From positions 62,001 through 126,000 of the forward strand of contig CACGGX010000001.1 of assembly GCA_902572735.1 (NCBI GenBank): a DNA stretch of 64,000 nucleotides, read 5' to 3'. Origin of the DNA: an uncultured Alphaproteobacteria bacterium. Its GTDB lineage: Bacteria > Pseudomonadota > Alphaproteobacteria > HIMB59 > GCA-002718135. Shown in pieces: positions 10,427-19,276 of this stretch (position 1 is the first letter of the stretch; the number at the start of each line of letters is the position of its first letter). Below the pieces are notes generated by a model. It saw only the letters and a program-made list of their open reading frames with translations, searched no databases and was not told where the DNA came from. Position numbers and translations under genes: made by a program.

Positions 10427-10876
10427 TTATTTAAATATTTTATTTAGAGCCCTTTTCTTAGCATTTCCAGAACTCACATCATTTATATACAGTAATCCAG
10501 CAAGTCTTCTAATCAAATTTGACTCAAAATCATGTATTTCTCCATCAGATAATACAATTTCCCATAAAGCTTCAATAAGAAGCAATTTTTTATCATCAGT
10601 GAAATTTTTATTAATAAATGAGGTATAGTGGTGAAGAGATCTAGAATTATTTTTATTCTTTATAGCTTCATCCAAAACAAAATTTACTTCATTTGGATCT
10701 TCTTCAAAAATATTTATTAAACTTAATTTAATTTTATTTAATTCATTTTCATCAATTTTTCCGTCAGTATATGCTGCCTCAATCATCAATCCGCATAATA
10801 ATTCAAGATTTTTATTATCTCCTTTTTCTTCTATAGAATTTTGATTATTTAAAATATTTTTTAATAAATTTATCAA
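10427..10876 (-). CDS. TerB-like tellurite-resistance-family protein
   Basis: [23 protein letters not shown]...[26 protein letters not shown]. Confidence 0.8.
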   Translation of the reverse strand: MINLLKNILNNQNSIEEKGDNKNLELLCGLMIEAAYTDGKIDENELNKIKLSLINIFEEDPNEVNFVLDEAIKNKNNSRSLHHYTSFINKNFTDDKKLLLIEALWEIVLSDGEIHDFESNLIRRLAGLLYINDVSSGNAKKRALNKIFK

Positions 10877-10894
10877 TTTTTACCTATTATTCAT

Positions 10895-13447
10895 TTAAAG
10901 AAGTTTTTCTAAGACTGCAAACGGAGAATTAGGATCTCTTTTAGTTTCATTTATTTTAGTTTCTTTATTATTAATTTTTACTTTATTTTTTTTTGTAATT
11001 TTTTTAATTTCTTTTTTATTATTTTTTAAAAAATATAATTTTTTTTCATCATATGTAGTTAAATAATCGTAACCGCAAAAAACCATGATATCTTTAAGTT
11101 GATCACTATTACATCCAATTGGGTTCATCAAATCGGAAGACTCCAAAAAAGGACCTTTTTTTATTTTTTGCCTTGCTAAGAAAAAAATTTTTTCAAATAC
11201 ATCGATTCTAAAAACGAAATCTTTAATATTGATATAACCAATAGATTGCCAATAATTCTCTGGCATTTTAAACTCTGATTTAAAAGATACTCTTCCATTT
11301 TGTGGTAATGGTAAAAAATTATCTAATGCATTTTTGTAAAAAGTTTTCCATAAAATGGCACAAAACTCCAAAGGTTTTTTTTTCAATAAATTTGGTATAA
11401 AAAAATATTTTGCTCCAATCCTAATACCAAGTTTCGAAAGTTGAAGTTTACTCTCTTGTGAAATTGTTTTTAAGTTGTGTTTAAATGTTTCAACTGGATA
11501 GTTTCCAAAATTCTCTAAACAATTAAAAACAATTGCTCTTATTTCTGAATTAATTTCTTCATCTAAGTTTTTTGTAAGAGGATGAATTGTATCATTTATT
11601 TCATTTTCTAACCATTTTTGAAGTTTTGCAGATATCAATAATTTATTTTCTGAAGATAAATATTCAGAATTTAAGGCTTCGGCAATTGGTTTATAAATTG
11701 ATCTACCTTTTTTTATTTTTCCAATTGCTTCTTCTCCCCAACAAATTAAAGTTTCATTTTTAATTTTTGATTTACTAATATCCTCAAATCTAATCGATTC
11801 TAATGGTGCATCCAAAAAATTATTTACTTTTTCATCAATCATTTTTCTTACAGATTTTTTTATATTACTAATCGAAAAAAGAGATTGTGAAAATATTTTT
11901 TTATCCTCAATAAGATCAAAACCCACAATAATTCCATATTTTGTATTATCGAGATAAATTTTATTGTCATTTTTAATGAGAATATCTTCAGTATCTTGAA
12001 AAATAGGTTTGCTAATGAAATATTTAGATGAGTAGTCTATAAATTTTTTTGTAAGACTTTCATGCAATTGGTCTGATAGTTTATTTTCTATTTGATGTGT
12101 TTTTTCTTTCCAAAAATATTTCTTTTTGAGCCAATTATGATTATTAGAAATATAAGTCCATGTTCTTATTTGTGAAATTTTTATTGATAACTCTGGTATA
12201 CCTCCGCCAAAGTTATCAAGTCTACTTACTTTTTTATCTATCCATTCTTCAGGTAGTTTGTAATTATTTTCTATTAATGTAAGAAATATATCTTTTAACA
12301 ATAATAAGTAATTATCATTAAATAATTTTTCAAAATCTGGTATTTGGCAAATATCCCAAAGTAATTTTAAATTTAATTTTGATTCTAAATTATTTCTTAT
12401 TTCTTTATCATCAATTAAATTACGAAAATTAATTTCATCCAAAGCATTTTTTTTATGAATAAAATGACTCTGTATTGGGTATTTTTTTAATGATAATAAT
12501 AATAAATCAATAGATTCAAAATTAAGATCGCTATTTCTCCAATAAATCTTTTGAATACTATCAAAGTTATGATTTTCTATTTGCTGTATTATCAATGGAT
12601 CTAAATTACCTGCTTCTTTTGTGTAACTAAAAGTTCCATTTTTTTTATACCTACCTGCTCTACCTGCTATTTGACCAATTTCGTTAGGAGCAAGATTTCG
12701 ATTATATCTGCCATCAAATTTTTCTAATGATGAAAAACTTACATGATTTATATTTAGATTCAAACCCATACCAATAGCATCCGTAGCTACCAAGTAATCA
12801 ACATTATTATTTTCATATACCTCTACTTGAGCATTTCTGGTTCTTGGGCTAAGTGAGCCTAAAACAACTGCGGCTCCACCTTTGTGGGTTCTAATATTTT
12901 CAGCAATTTCATAAACTTTGTTTATATTGAATGCAATTATTGCAGATCTAGGTTCAAGTTTAGAAAAATTTTGCTTCCTTAAAAATGTAAGTTGTGAAAA
13001 TCTACTTTTTTTTTCAATAATAATATTAGGGTAGATTTTTTTTAATATATTTTCTATGTTTAAAGATCCTAAAAATATAGTTTGAAAATTACCTTTTTGA
13101 TTTAAAATTCTATCTGTAAAAATATGCCCTCTTTCATAATCAGCTGCTAGCTGAACTTCATCAATTATTAAACAATCTACAGAAATATTGTCAGGCATTG
13201 ACTCCACGGTGCAAAAAAAATATTTGGCTTCTTTAGGAATAATTTTCTCTTCTCCAGTTATTAATGCTACCTTGCTGATCCCAATTCTTTGTACCGCTTT
13301 GTCATAATTTTCTCTAGCAAGTAATCTTAATGGAAAGCCAAAAACTCCTGAAGAATATGTGAACAGTTTTTCAAACGCTGTATAAGTTTTTCCAGTATTG
13401 GTAGGCCCAAGTATTGCTAATAAATTTTCGTCTGCATTAGACATCAA
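10895..13447 (-). CDS. SUV3-like ATP-dependent RNA/DNA helicase
   Basis: Walker A GPTNTGKTYTA, DEVQL (DExx box), IGMGLNLNI, GQIAGRAGRYKKNGTF. Confidence 0.9.
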   Translation of the reverse strand: MMSNADENLLAILGPTNTGKTYTAFEKLFTYSSGVFGFPLRLLARENYDKAVQRIGISKVALITGEEKIIPKEAKYFFCTVESMPDNISVDCLIIDEVQLAADYERGHIFTDRILNQKGNFQTIFLGSLNIENILKKIYPNIIIEKKSRFSQLTFLRKQNFSKLEPRSAIIAFNINKVYEIAENIRTHKGGAAVVLGSLSPRTRNAQVEVYENNNVDYLVATDAIGMGLNLNINHVSFSSLEKFDGRYNRNLAPNEIGQIAGRAGRYKKNGTFSYTKEAGNLDPLIIQQIENHNFDSIQKIYWRNSDLNFESIDLLLLSLKKYPIQSHFIHKKNALDEINFRNLIDDKEIRNNLESKLNLKLLWDICQIPDFEKLFNDNYLLLLKDIFLTLIENNYKLPEEWIDKKVSRLDNFGGGIPELSIKISQIRTWTYISNNHNWLKKKYFWKEKTHQIENKLSDQLHESLTKKFIDYSSKYFISKPIFQDTEDILIKNDNKIYLDNTKYGIIVGFDLIEDKKIFSQSLFSISNIKKSVRKMIDEKVNNFLDAPLESIRFEDISKSKIKNETLICWGEEAIGKIKKGRSIYKPIAEALNSEYLSSENKLLISAKLQKWLENEINDTIHPLTKNLDEEINSEIRAIVFNCLENFGNYPVETFKHNLKTISQESKLQLSKLGIRIGAKYFFIPNLLKKKPLEFCAILWKTFYKNALDNFLPLPQNGRVSFKSEFKMPENYWQSIGYINIKDFVFRIDVFEKIFFLARQKIKKGPFLESSDLMNPIGCNSDQLKDIMVFCGYDYLTTYDEKKLYFLKNNKKEIKKITKKNKVKINNKETKINETKRDPNSPFAVLEKLL

Positions 13448-13448
13448 A

Positions 13449-16091
13449 TTATGCAGCTTCTGATATTATTTCATTTAAAACGTAATTTAAAATTCCTCCT
13501 GCTTTATAATATTCAAGTTCTTTATTAGTATCTATTCTACACTTTAAATGTATTTTTTTAGTCTCTTTAGAATAAATTTCACAATTAAGAATAGCTCCTG
13601 GTTTTATTTTAGACAAACCAAGAATAGAAATGATTTCGTCACCTAAAATATTAAGATTTTTTTTGTTTTCATTATTAATAAATTCAAGAGGTAAAACTCC
13701 CATTCCTATTAAATTTGATCTATGAATTCTCTCAAAACTTTCAGCAATTACTGCCTTAACACCTAAAAGTCTTGTTCCTTTAGCTGCCCAGTCCCTAGAA
13801 GAACCTGTGCCATATTCTTTACCTGCTACTATAACTGTATCAATATTATTCTTAATATATTCTTGAGCCGCATCATATATTGACATTTGTCTATTTGAAA
13901 CAAAGGATTTTGTGTAGCCTCCTTCCACATTATTTAGAATCTGGTTTTTAATTCTTATGTTCGCAAATGTACCACGCATCATAATTTCGTGATTACCGCG
14001 TCTTGATCCATACGAATTAAAATTTCTAGAATTAATTTGTCTATCTGTTAAATAAAGACCAGCTGGACTATCTTCCTTAATATTTCCGGCAGGTGAAATA
14101 TGGTCTGTTGTTACACTATCTCCTAGTAAAGCTAATATTCTCGCTTTTTTTATATCTTTTAACTCAAATTTATTTTGTGTGTCAAAAAAAGGAGGGTGTT
14201 TTATATAAGTACTAGTATCATTCCAATCATATGTAGTATCTTTGGAATTGTTAATTGATTTCCAATTATGATCACCTTTGTAAATTTCTTTATATCTTTC
14301 TTTAAACATTTCTGGTGTCAAACATAAACTTAGTGTTTGATTAATTTCTTTATTTGTTGGCCATAAGTCTTTTAAAAATATCTCTTTTCCAAATTTAGAT
14401 TTACCTAAAGAGTCAGTAGTAAGATTAATATTAATATTACCTGCAATTGCATAAGCAACGACAAGGGGTGGTGAAGCTAGAAAATTAGCTTTCACTTCTT
14501 GGTGAACTCTTCCCTCAAAGTTTCTGTTTCCAGATAAAACGGAACAAACAGTCAAATTATTTTTTTTAATTTCATTAGATACCCATTCATCTAAAGGGCC
14601 AGAATTGCCAATACAAGTTGTACATCCGTAACCAACAGTATTGAAACCAAGCATATCTAAAAAAGTAGTTAAATCAGCTTTATCTAGATAATCACTAACA
14701 ACTTTACTACCTGGTGCTAAACTTGTTTTAACCCAAGGCTTAACTTCTAAGCCCAAATTAATCGCCTTTTTAGCAACCAAGCCAGCAGCAATCATTACAT
14801 TTGGATTTGAAGTATTTGTACAACTAGTAATTGCAGCTATTACAATATCACCTGTATTTAAATTATTTTTAGTTTTATTTGAGCTATTATCTATCTTACT
14901 AAATTCAATCGGAACCTCTTTCAAAAGTATTTTATCTTGTGGCCTTTTTGGTCCAGCTAAACTTGGTTCAATTAAATTTAATTCTAATAATATTTTATCT
15001 GAATATTCAGGCGCATAATTTGCATCTACCCATAGAGTTTGTTTTTTTGAATATTGTTCAACAATATTTAGATGATCATTATCTTTGCCAGTTAACTTAA
15101 GATAATCAATAGTTTCTTCATCAGTCGGGAAAAAACCACAAGTTGCCCCATACTCTGGAGCCATGTTTGAAATTGTAGCTCTGTCAGCTAATGATAAACT
15201 TTTTAGACCTGTTCCATAAAATTCTACAAACTTTCCAACCACTCCTTTATCTCTAAGAATTTTAGTTATAGATAAAACTAGATCAGTTGCAGTAATTCCC
15301 TCATTCAATGACCCTTTTAATTCAAAACCAATAACGTCTGGAATATTCATAGAGATTGCTTGACCTAGCATTGCAGCCTCTGCCTCTATGCCTCCAACAC
15401 CCCATCCTAAAACAGAGAGTGAATTAACCATAGTTGTGTGACTATCTGTTCCTACAACTGAATCTGGAAATAAATAATTTTGATTTTCAATTTGTTTAAT
15501 CCATATTGTTTTAGCGATATTTTCTAGATTAACTTGATGACAAATTCCAGCTCCTGGAGGCACAAGATAGAAGTTATCAAAAGAACTTTGTCCCCATTTT
15601 AGAAATTCGTATCTTTCTTTATTTCTATCAAATTCTTTTTTTACATTTTCTTTTAAGGCATTTTTATCTTTATAATTATCAACCATAACTGAATGGTCTA
15701 TAACTAGGTCTACTCTAGAAAGTGGATTTATTTTTTTTGGATCAATTCCTTTTAATTTTAATGCATTTCGCATTGCTGCAAGATCAGCAACGGCTGGGAC
15801 ACCTGTAAAGTCCTGCATTAAAACTCGTGTTGGGAAAAAAGCTATTTCAATTTTTTCATCTTTTTTATTCTTTTCTTTTAAGTAAGAGATCAAATTAGAA
15901 ATCATCTCTTTACTAATGTTCTCTCCATCTTCATTCCTTAAAAGATTTTCAATTATTATTTTAATTGATATTGGAATTTTATTAAGATCTATATCAAAGT
16001 ATTCCGCTAATTTATTCAAATCAAAATATTTAAAAGTTTGATTATTTATCTCAATTATATTTTCAGAATTAAAAGAATTTATATTTTTCAT
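13449..16091 (-). CDS. acnA: Aconitate hydratase A
   Basis: VLMQDFTGVPAVADLAAMR, VGTDSHTTMVNSLSVLGWGVGGIEAEAAMLGQ, TSCTNTSNPNVMIAAGL, GSSRDWAAKGTRLLGVKAVIAESFERIHRSNL; 16091 start (MKNINSF) preferred over 16151. Confidence 0.95.
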   Translation of the reverse strand: MKNINSFNSENIIEINNQTFKYFDLNKLAEYFDIDLNKIPISIKIIIENLLRNEDGENISKEMISNLISYLKEKNKKDEKIEIAFFPTRVLMQDFTGVPAVADLAAMRNALKLKGIDPKKINPLSRVDLVIDHSVMVDNYKDKNALKENVKKEFDRNKERYEFLKWGQSSFDNFYLVPPGAGICHQVNLENIAKTIWIKQIENQNYLFPDSVVGTDSHTTMVNSLSVLGWGVGGIEAEAAMLGQAISMNIPDVIGFELKGSLNEGITATDLVLSITKILRDKGVVGKFVEFYGTGLKSLSLADRATISNMAPEYGATCGFFPTDEETIDYLKLTGKDNDHLNIVEQYSKKQTLWVDANYAPEYSDKILLELNLIEPSLAGPKRPQDKILLKEVPIEFSKIDNSSNKTKNNLNTGDIVIAAITSCTNTSNPNVMIAAGLVAKKAINLGLEVKPWVKTSLAPGSKVVSDYLDKADLTTFLDMLGFNTVGYGCTTCIGNSGPLDEWVSNEIKKNNLTVCSVLSGNRNFEGRVHQEVKANFLASPPLVVAYAIAGNININLTTDSLGKSKFGKEIFLKDLWPTNKEINQTLSLCLTPEMFKERYKEIYKGDHNWKSINNSKDTTYDWNDTSTYIKHPPFFDTQNKFELKDIKKARILALLGDSVTTDHISPAGNIKEDSPAGLYLTDRQINSRNFNSYGSRRGNHEIMMRGTFANIRIKNQILNNVEGGYTKSFVSNRQMSIYDAAQEYIKNNIDTVIVAGKEYGTGSSRDWAAKGTRLLGVKAVIAESFERIHRSNLIGMGVLPLEFINNENKKNLNILGDEIISILGLSKIKPGAILNCEIYSKETKKIHLKCRIDTNKELEYYKAGGILNYVLNEIISEAA

Positions 16092-16276
16092 GTTAAATTG
16101 ATTAATAATTATAATATTTAAATAGTATGAAGATAAATTTTTGTATAGCAAAATGTTTATTTATTATTAGTTTTCTGCCAAAAATATAAAATTTAGTTCG
16201 TAATTTTTTTTCTTAATTTTTAAAAAGATGTTTTACCAAACTTAAATTAAATTAATTTTAAAATATTGGTATATTG

Positions 16277-16307
16277 TTGACTTTAACCGTAAGTTTTGGG
16301 AATAAAT
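16277..16307 (+). promoter_or_regulatory. Candidate sigma70-type promoter of the lysine-rich protein gene
   Basis: TTGACT (16277-16282) followed about 18 nt later by AATAAA(T). Confidence 0.35.
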
Positions 16308-16322
16308 ACACAGCCTTTTATA

Positions 16323-16379
16323 ATTATCGCTTAGGCGATAATGGAGGGAGGTTCCTCCGGGGTAACAAAATACAAGGAG
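16323..16379 (+). ncRNA. Structured 5' leader with two consecutive hairpins and Shine-Dalgarno
   Basis: Hairpin 1 ATTATCGC-TTAG-GCGATAAT (8 bp perfect, 16323-16342); hairpin 2 GGAGG-GAGGTT-CCTCC (16343-16358); AAGGAG at 16374-16379. Confidence 0.5.
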
Positions 16380-16385
16380 TATTTT

Positions 16386-16562
16386 ATGGCTAAGAAGAAA
16401 AAGAAAGCTGCTCCAAAGAAGAAGAAGAAAGCAGCTCCTAAGAAAAAGAAAAAAGCAGCTCCTAAAAAGAAAAAGAAAAAAGCTGCGCCTAAGAAAAAGA
16501 AAAAAGCAGCTCCTAAAAAGAAAAAGAAAAAAGCTGCTAAAAAGAAGAAAAAGAGAAGATAG
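16386..16562 (+). CDS. Lysine/alanine-rich histone H1-like (AAPKKKKK)n repeat protein
   Basis: 58 aa MAKKKKKAAPKKKKKAAPKKKKK...AAKKKKKRR; AAGGAG SD 6 nt upstream of ATG. Confidence 0.8.
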   Translation: MAKKKKKAAPKKKKKAAPKKKKKAAPKKKKKKAAPKKKKKAAPKKKKKKAAKKKKKRR

Positions 16563-16580
16563 TAATATCTCAATTTTTCA

Positions 16581-16620
16581 AGAAAACTTTAATTTAAAGT
16601 TTTCTTTTTCTTATCTTTTT
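16581..16620 (+). terminator. Candidate intrinsic terminator 1 downstream of the lysine-rich gene
   Basis: AGAAAACTTT-AATTT-AAAGTTTTCT perfect 10-bp stem followed by a pyrimidine-rich tract. Confidence 0.5.
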
Positions 16621-16630
16621 CAAAAAGATA

Positions 16631-16657
16631 AAACGGGGTTCTGCCCCGTTTTTTTAT
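16631..16657 (+). terminator. Strong Rho-independent terminator 2
   Basis: AAACGGGG-TTCTG-CCCCGTTT followed by a T-run. Confidence 0.85.
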
Positions 16658-16690
16658 TGTTTTAAATTAAAAAGTAATTAGATTTTAATA

Positions 16691-17296
16691 ATGATAATTG
16701 TTAAGGATTTATCAGTGGAAAGATTAGATAAAAGAATATTTGAAAATATTAATTTATCTCTAGCATCTAGCGATATTACTATCTTAAAAGGCAATAATGG
16801 TTCTGGCAAAACTACCTTACTAAAAACAATATTAAATATAATTGAACCATCTGTTGGGTCAATATATTGGAAAGGAAAATTATTAAAAAAAAACTTATAT
16901 GATTTCTATAGTAATGTTACATATATTGCTGATAGGACTTCAAGCTTAACTAGATTAACAGTCAAAGATAATATCAATATTTGGAAAAAAATATTTCTAT
17001 CAAATATTAATGATTCTCAAATTGAAACTGCATTAAAGACTCTAAGATTAGAAAACTATTTGAATCAAAAAGTTGGAAGATTATCTTTAGGAGAAACTAA
17101 AAAATTGGAATTATTAAGATTAATAATAGAAAATAAAAAATTATGGATTTTAGATGAGCCTCTTTCAAATTTAGATGAACATTCAATAGAGTTAATAAAA
17201 CAAACTTTTGAAGATCATTGTTCGAAGGATGGGTCTATAATTTTTAGCTCACATCAAAATCCAGGAATTTATGTGACTGAAGAAATTAACTTATAA
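16691..17296 (+). CDS. ccmA: Heme exporter ATP-binding protein CcmA
   Basis: ABC ATPase: GNNGSGKTTLLKTI, LSLGETKKLELLRLI, LWILDEPLSNLD; followed by ccmB/C. Confidence 0.93.
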   Translation: MIIVKDLSVERLDKRIFENINLSLASSDITILKGNNGSGKTTLLKTILNIIEPSVGSIYWKGKLLKKNLYDFYSNVTYIADRTSSLTRLTVKDNINIWKKIFLSNINDSQIETALKTLRLENYLNQKVGRLSLGETKKLELLRLIIENKKLWILDEPLSNLDEHSIELIKQTFEDHCSKDGSIIFSSHQNPGIYVTEEINL

Positions 17297-17301
17297 AAAT
17301 T

Positions 17302-17973
17302 ATGAAATTTTTAAATAAAATAATTTTCTTTTTTTACAGAGAGTACAAATTAAATCTAAGTGGCTTTCAAGATATTTTAACAAATATAATTTTCTTTTTC
17401 GTTTCAATATTAATATTCATATTCTCTATTGGACCAGATGAGGAGGTAATTTCTCTTATTGGAGTGGGTATAGTATGGGCATTATTATTACTAAGCTCCA
17501 CATTGTCTTTAAAGAAATTTTATCAGGATGACTTTGAGAATGGTAATCTATTGATTATACATTTAAATGGGTTTAGTTTTGGATTTATTGCTATTCTAAA
17601 AACTATTTCGCATTTTTTGTTTGTACAAATACCTTTTCTATTATCAATACCAATTGCTTGTATCATACTAAATATTTCTGATGATAAATTCTTCTACTTA
17701 CTTACAAGTTTTAGCATGGGATCACTTACTCTATCTTGTTTAGGTTCAATTTCATCATCAATGAATCTAATGAATCATCGAAATTATTTACTGGGTAGCG
17801 TCATAGTTATGATATTTAGTGTTCCAATAATTATTTTTTCAATAGGTATAATTAATATAGAACAGAACTTTAATTCTCTTATAAATATATTATTTGGAAT
17901 ACTATTAATTGTTTTTGCCATAAATCCCTGGGCAAGCGGATTGTGTCTTAAACTTTCATTAGAAAATAATTAA
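17302..17973 (+). CDS. ccmB: Heme exporter permease CcmB
   Basis: 6-TM protein between ccmA and ccmC; FYREYKLNL... GVGIVWALLLLSSTLSL. Confidence 0.9.
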   Translation: MKFLNKIIFFFYREYKLNLSGFQDILTNIIFFFVSILIFIFSIGPDEEVISLIGVGIVWALLLLSSTLSLKKFYQDDFENGNLLIIHLNGFSFGFIAILKTISHFLFVQIPFLLSIPIACIILNISDDKFFYLLTSFSMGSLTLSCLGSISSSMNLMNHRNYLLGSVIVMIFSVPIIIFSIGIINIEQNFNSLINILFGILLIVFAINPWASGLCLKLSLENN

Positions 17974-17974
17974 T

Positions 17975-18673
17975 ATGAAGTTCTTAGTTAATCCCAGTAA
18001 ATTTAATGAGATAGCTGATTATATATTTAAGCCAGTACTGATCTTATCAGTCATATTATTCGCTTTAGGATTATTATTTTCCTTCTATCTTTCACCAGAT
18101 GATTATCAGCAAGGATCAACTGTCAGAATAATGTATGTACATGTTCCAAGTGCATGGTTAGCTCTACTAACTTATGCAGTAATGACTCTTTATAGCATTG
18201 CAGCGCTTGCTTTTCGAATACCTTTTGGTTTTATTTTTAATACAGCAGTAGCTCCAATAGGAGCAGTTTTTACTTTAATATGTATAATCAGTGGATCTTT
18301 GTGGGGAAAACCAATGTGGGGAACTTGGTGGGTGTGGGATGCACGTTTAACTTCTGTTGCAATTCTTTTTATTATCTATCTAATTATTATTTTTATGAAT
18401 TTATCATTTGAAAATAGGATTGTAAGAGAAAAAGTCGTTGCAATATTTATTCTTGTTGGATCAGTAAACCTACCAATAGTTAAATTTTCTGTAGATTGGT
18501 GGAATACACTACATCAACCAGCAACAATAAGTAAATTATCAAAACCCAGTATTGATCCTTCTATGTTGACACCTTTAATTATTATGACATTTGCATTTAT
18601 GATGATTGGAATAGCAATAGCTATTTTAAGAATAAAAACAGAGATAATTTCAAGAAAATCTAATTTAAGTTAA
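17975..18673 (+). CDS. ccmC: Heme exporter permease CcmC
   Basis: VHVPSAWLAL, GSLWGKPMWGTWWVWDARLTS (WWD motif). Confidence 0.96.
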   Translation: MKFLVNPSKFNEIADYIFKPVLILSVILFALGLLFSFYLSPDDYQQGSTVRIMYVHVPSAWLALLTYAVMTLYSIAALAFRIPFGFIFNTAVAPIGAVFTLICIISGSLWGKPMWGTWWVWDARLTSVAILFIIYLIIIFMNLSFENRIVREKVVAIFILVGSVNLPIVKFSVDWWNTLHQPATISKLSKPSIDPSMLTPLIIMTFAFMMIGIAIAILRIKTEIISRKSNLS

Positions 18674-18734
18674 TTTGTGACTTTTAGTCCATTGGATTAA
18701 GTATCATTCCTAAGTATTTTTGTTATTAGACAGT

Positions 18735-18839
18735 ATGTATTTTTGGTATATTTTAGGATCTTATATTGCAGCCTTTCTTTTAATTTTTTTGTTATTATTT
18801 TTTAGTTACTTAAAACTTAAAAGAATAAAAAATAAATGA
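18735..18839 (+). CDS. ccmD: Heme exporter protein CcmD
   Basis: 34 aa MYFWYILGSYIAAFLLIFLLLFFSYLKLKRIKNK*, ATGA overlap with ccmE; not in the ORF track but correct size, position and pattern. Confidence 0.8.
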   Translation: MYFWYILGSYIAAFLLIFLLLFFSYLKLKRIKNK

Positions 18840-19276
18840 GCTTACGCTTTCAAAGATTACTACTTATATTTCTTACTTTGGTAATTATACTAAGTGCAGT
18901 CCTACTTATTTTATATAATACAAGAGAAAATGTGTCGTATTTCTATACACCATCTGAAATTGATAAATCAGATATCATAATAAATAAAATAATAAGAATA
19001 GGAGGTTTTGTTGAAAATAATAGTTTTAATAAAATTTCTTCAAGTTCATTTAAATTTAAAATTACTGATGAAAAAGCATCTATACTTGTTACTTTCAAAG
19101 GCATTCTTCCTGATTTATTTAGAGAAGGGCAAGGTGCAGTGATAGAGGGTGCTTTTGTTGATAAAAATATTTTTAATGCAACTAACGTTTTTGCAAAACA
19201 TGATGAAAATTATATGCCAGCATCAATAAAAGAAGATCTGAAAGATACAGGTTATTGGAATAAAGAATATAAATGA
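18836..19276 (+). CDS. ccmE: Cytochrome c maturation heme chaperone CcmE
   Basis: FYTPSEI, IRIGGFVENNS, VTFKGILPDLFREGQGAVIEG, VFAKHDENYMP. Confidence 0.95.
   Translation: MSLRFQRLLLIFLTLVIILSAVLLILYNTRENVSYFYTPSEIDKSDIIINKIIRIGGFVENNSFNKISSSSFKFKITDEKASILVTFKGILPDLFREGQGAVIEGAFVDKNIFNATNVFAKHDENYMPASIKEDLKDTGYWNKEYK

Noticed and set aside
16341-16385. In-frame upstream ATG at 16341 (MEGGSSGVTKYKEYF-MAKK...)
   Set aside because: It lies inside the hairpin region with no SD, while ATG 16386 has AAGGAG at ideal spacing.
16331-16573. Minus-strand 80-aa ORF rich in Phe/Ala opposite the lysine-rich gene
   Set aside because: It is the antisense of the AAG/AAA repeat; the plus strand has SD, leader and terminators, so the minus ORF is a compositional artefact.
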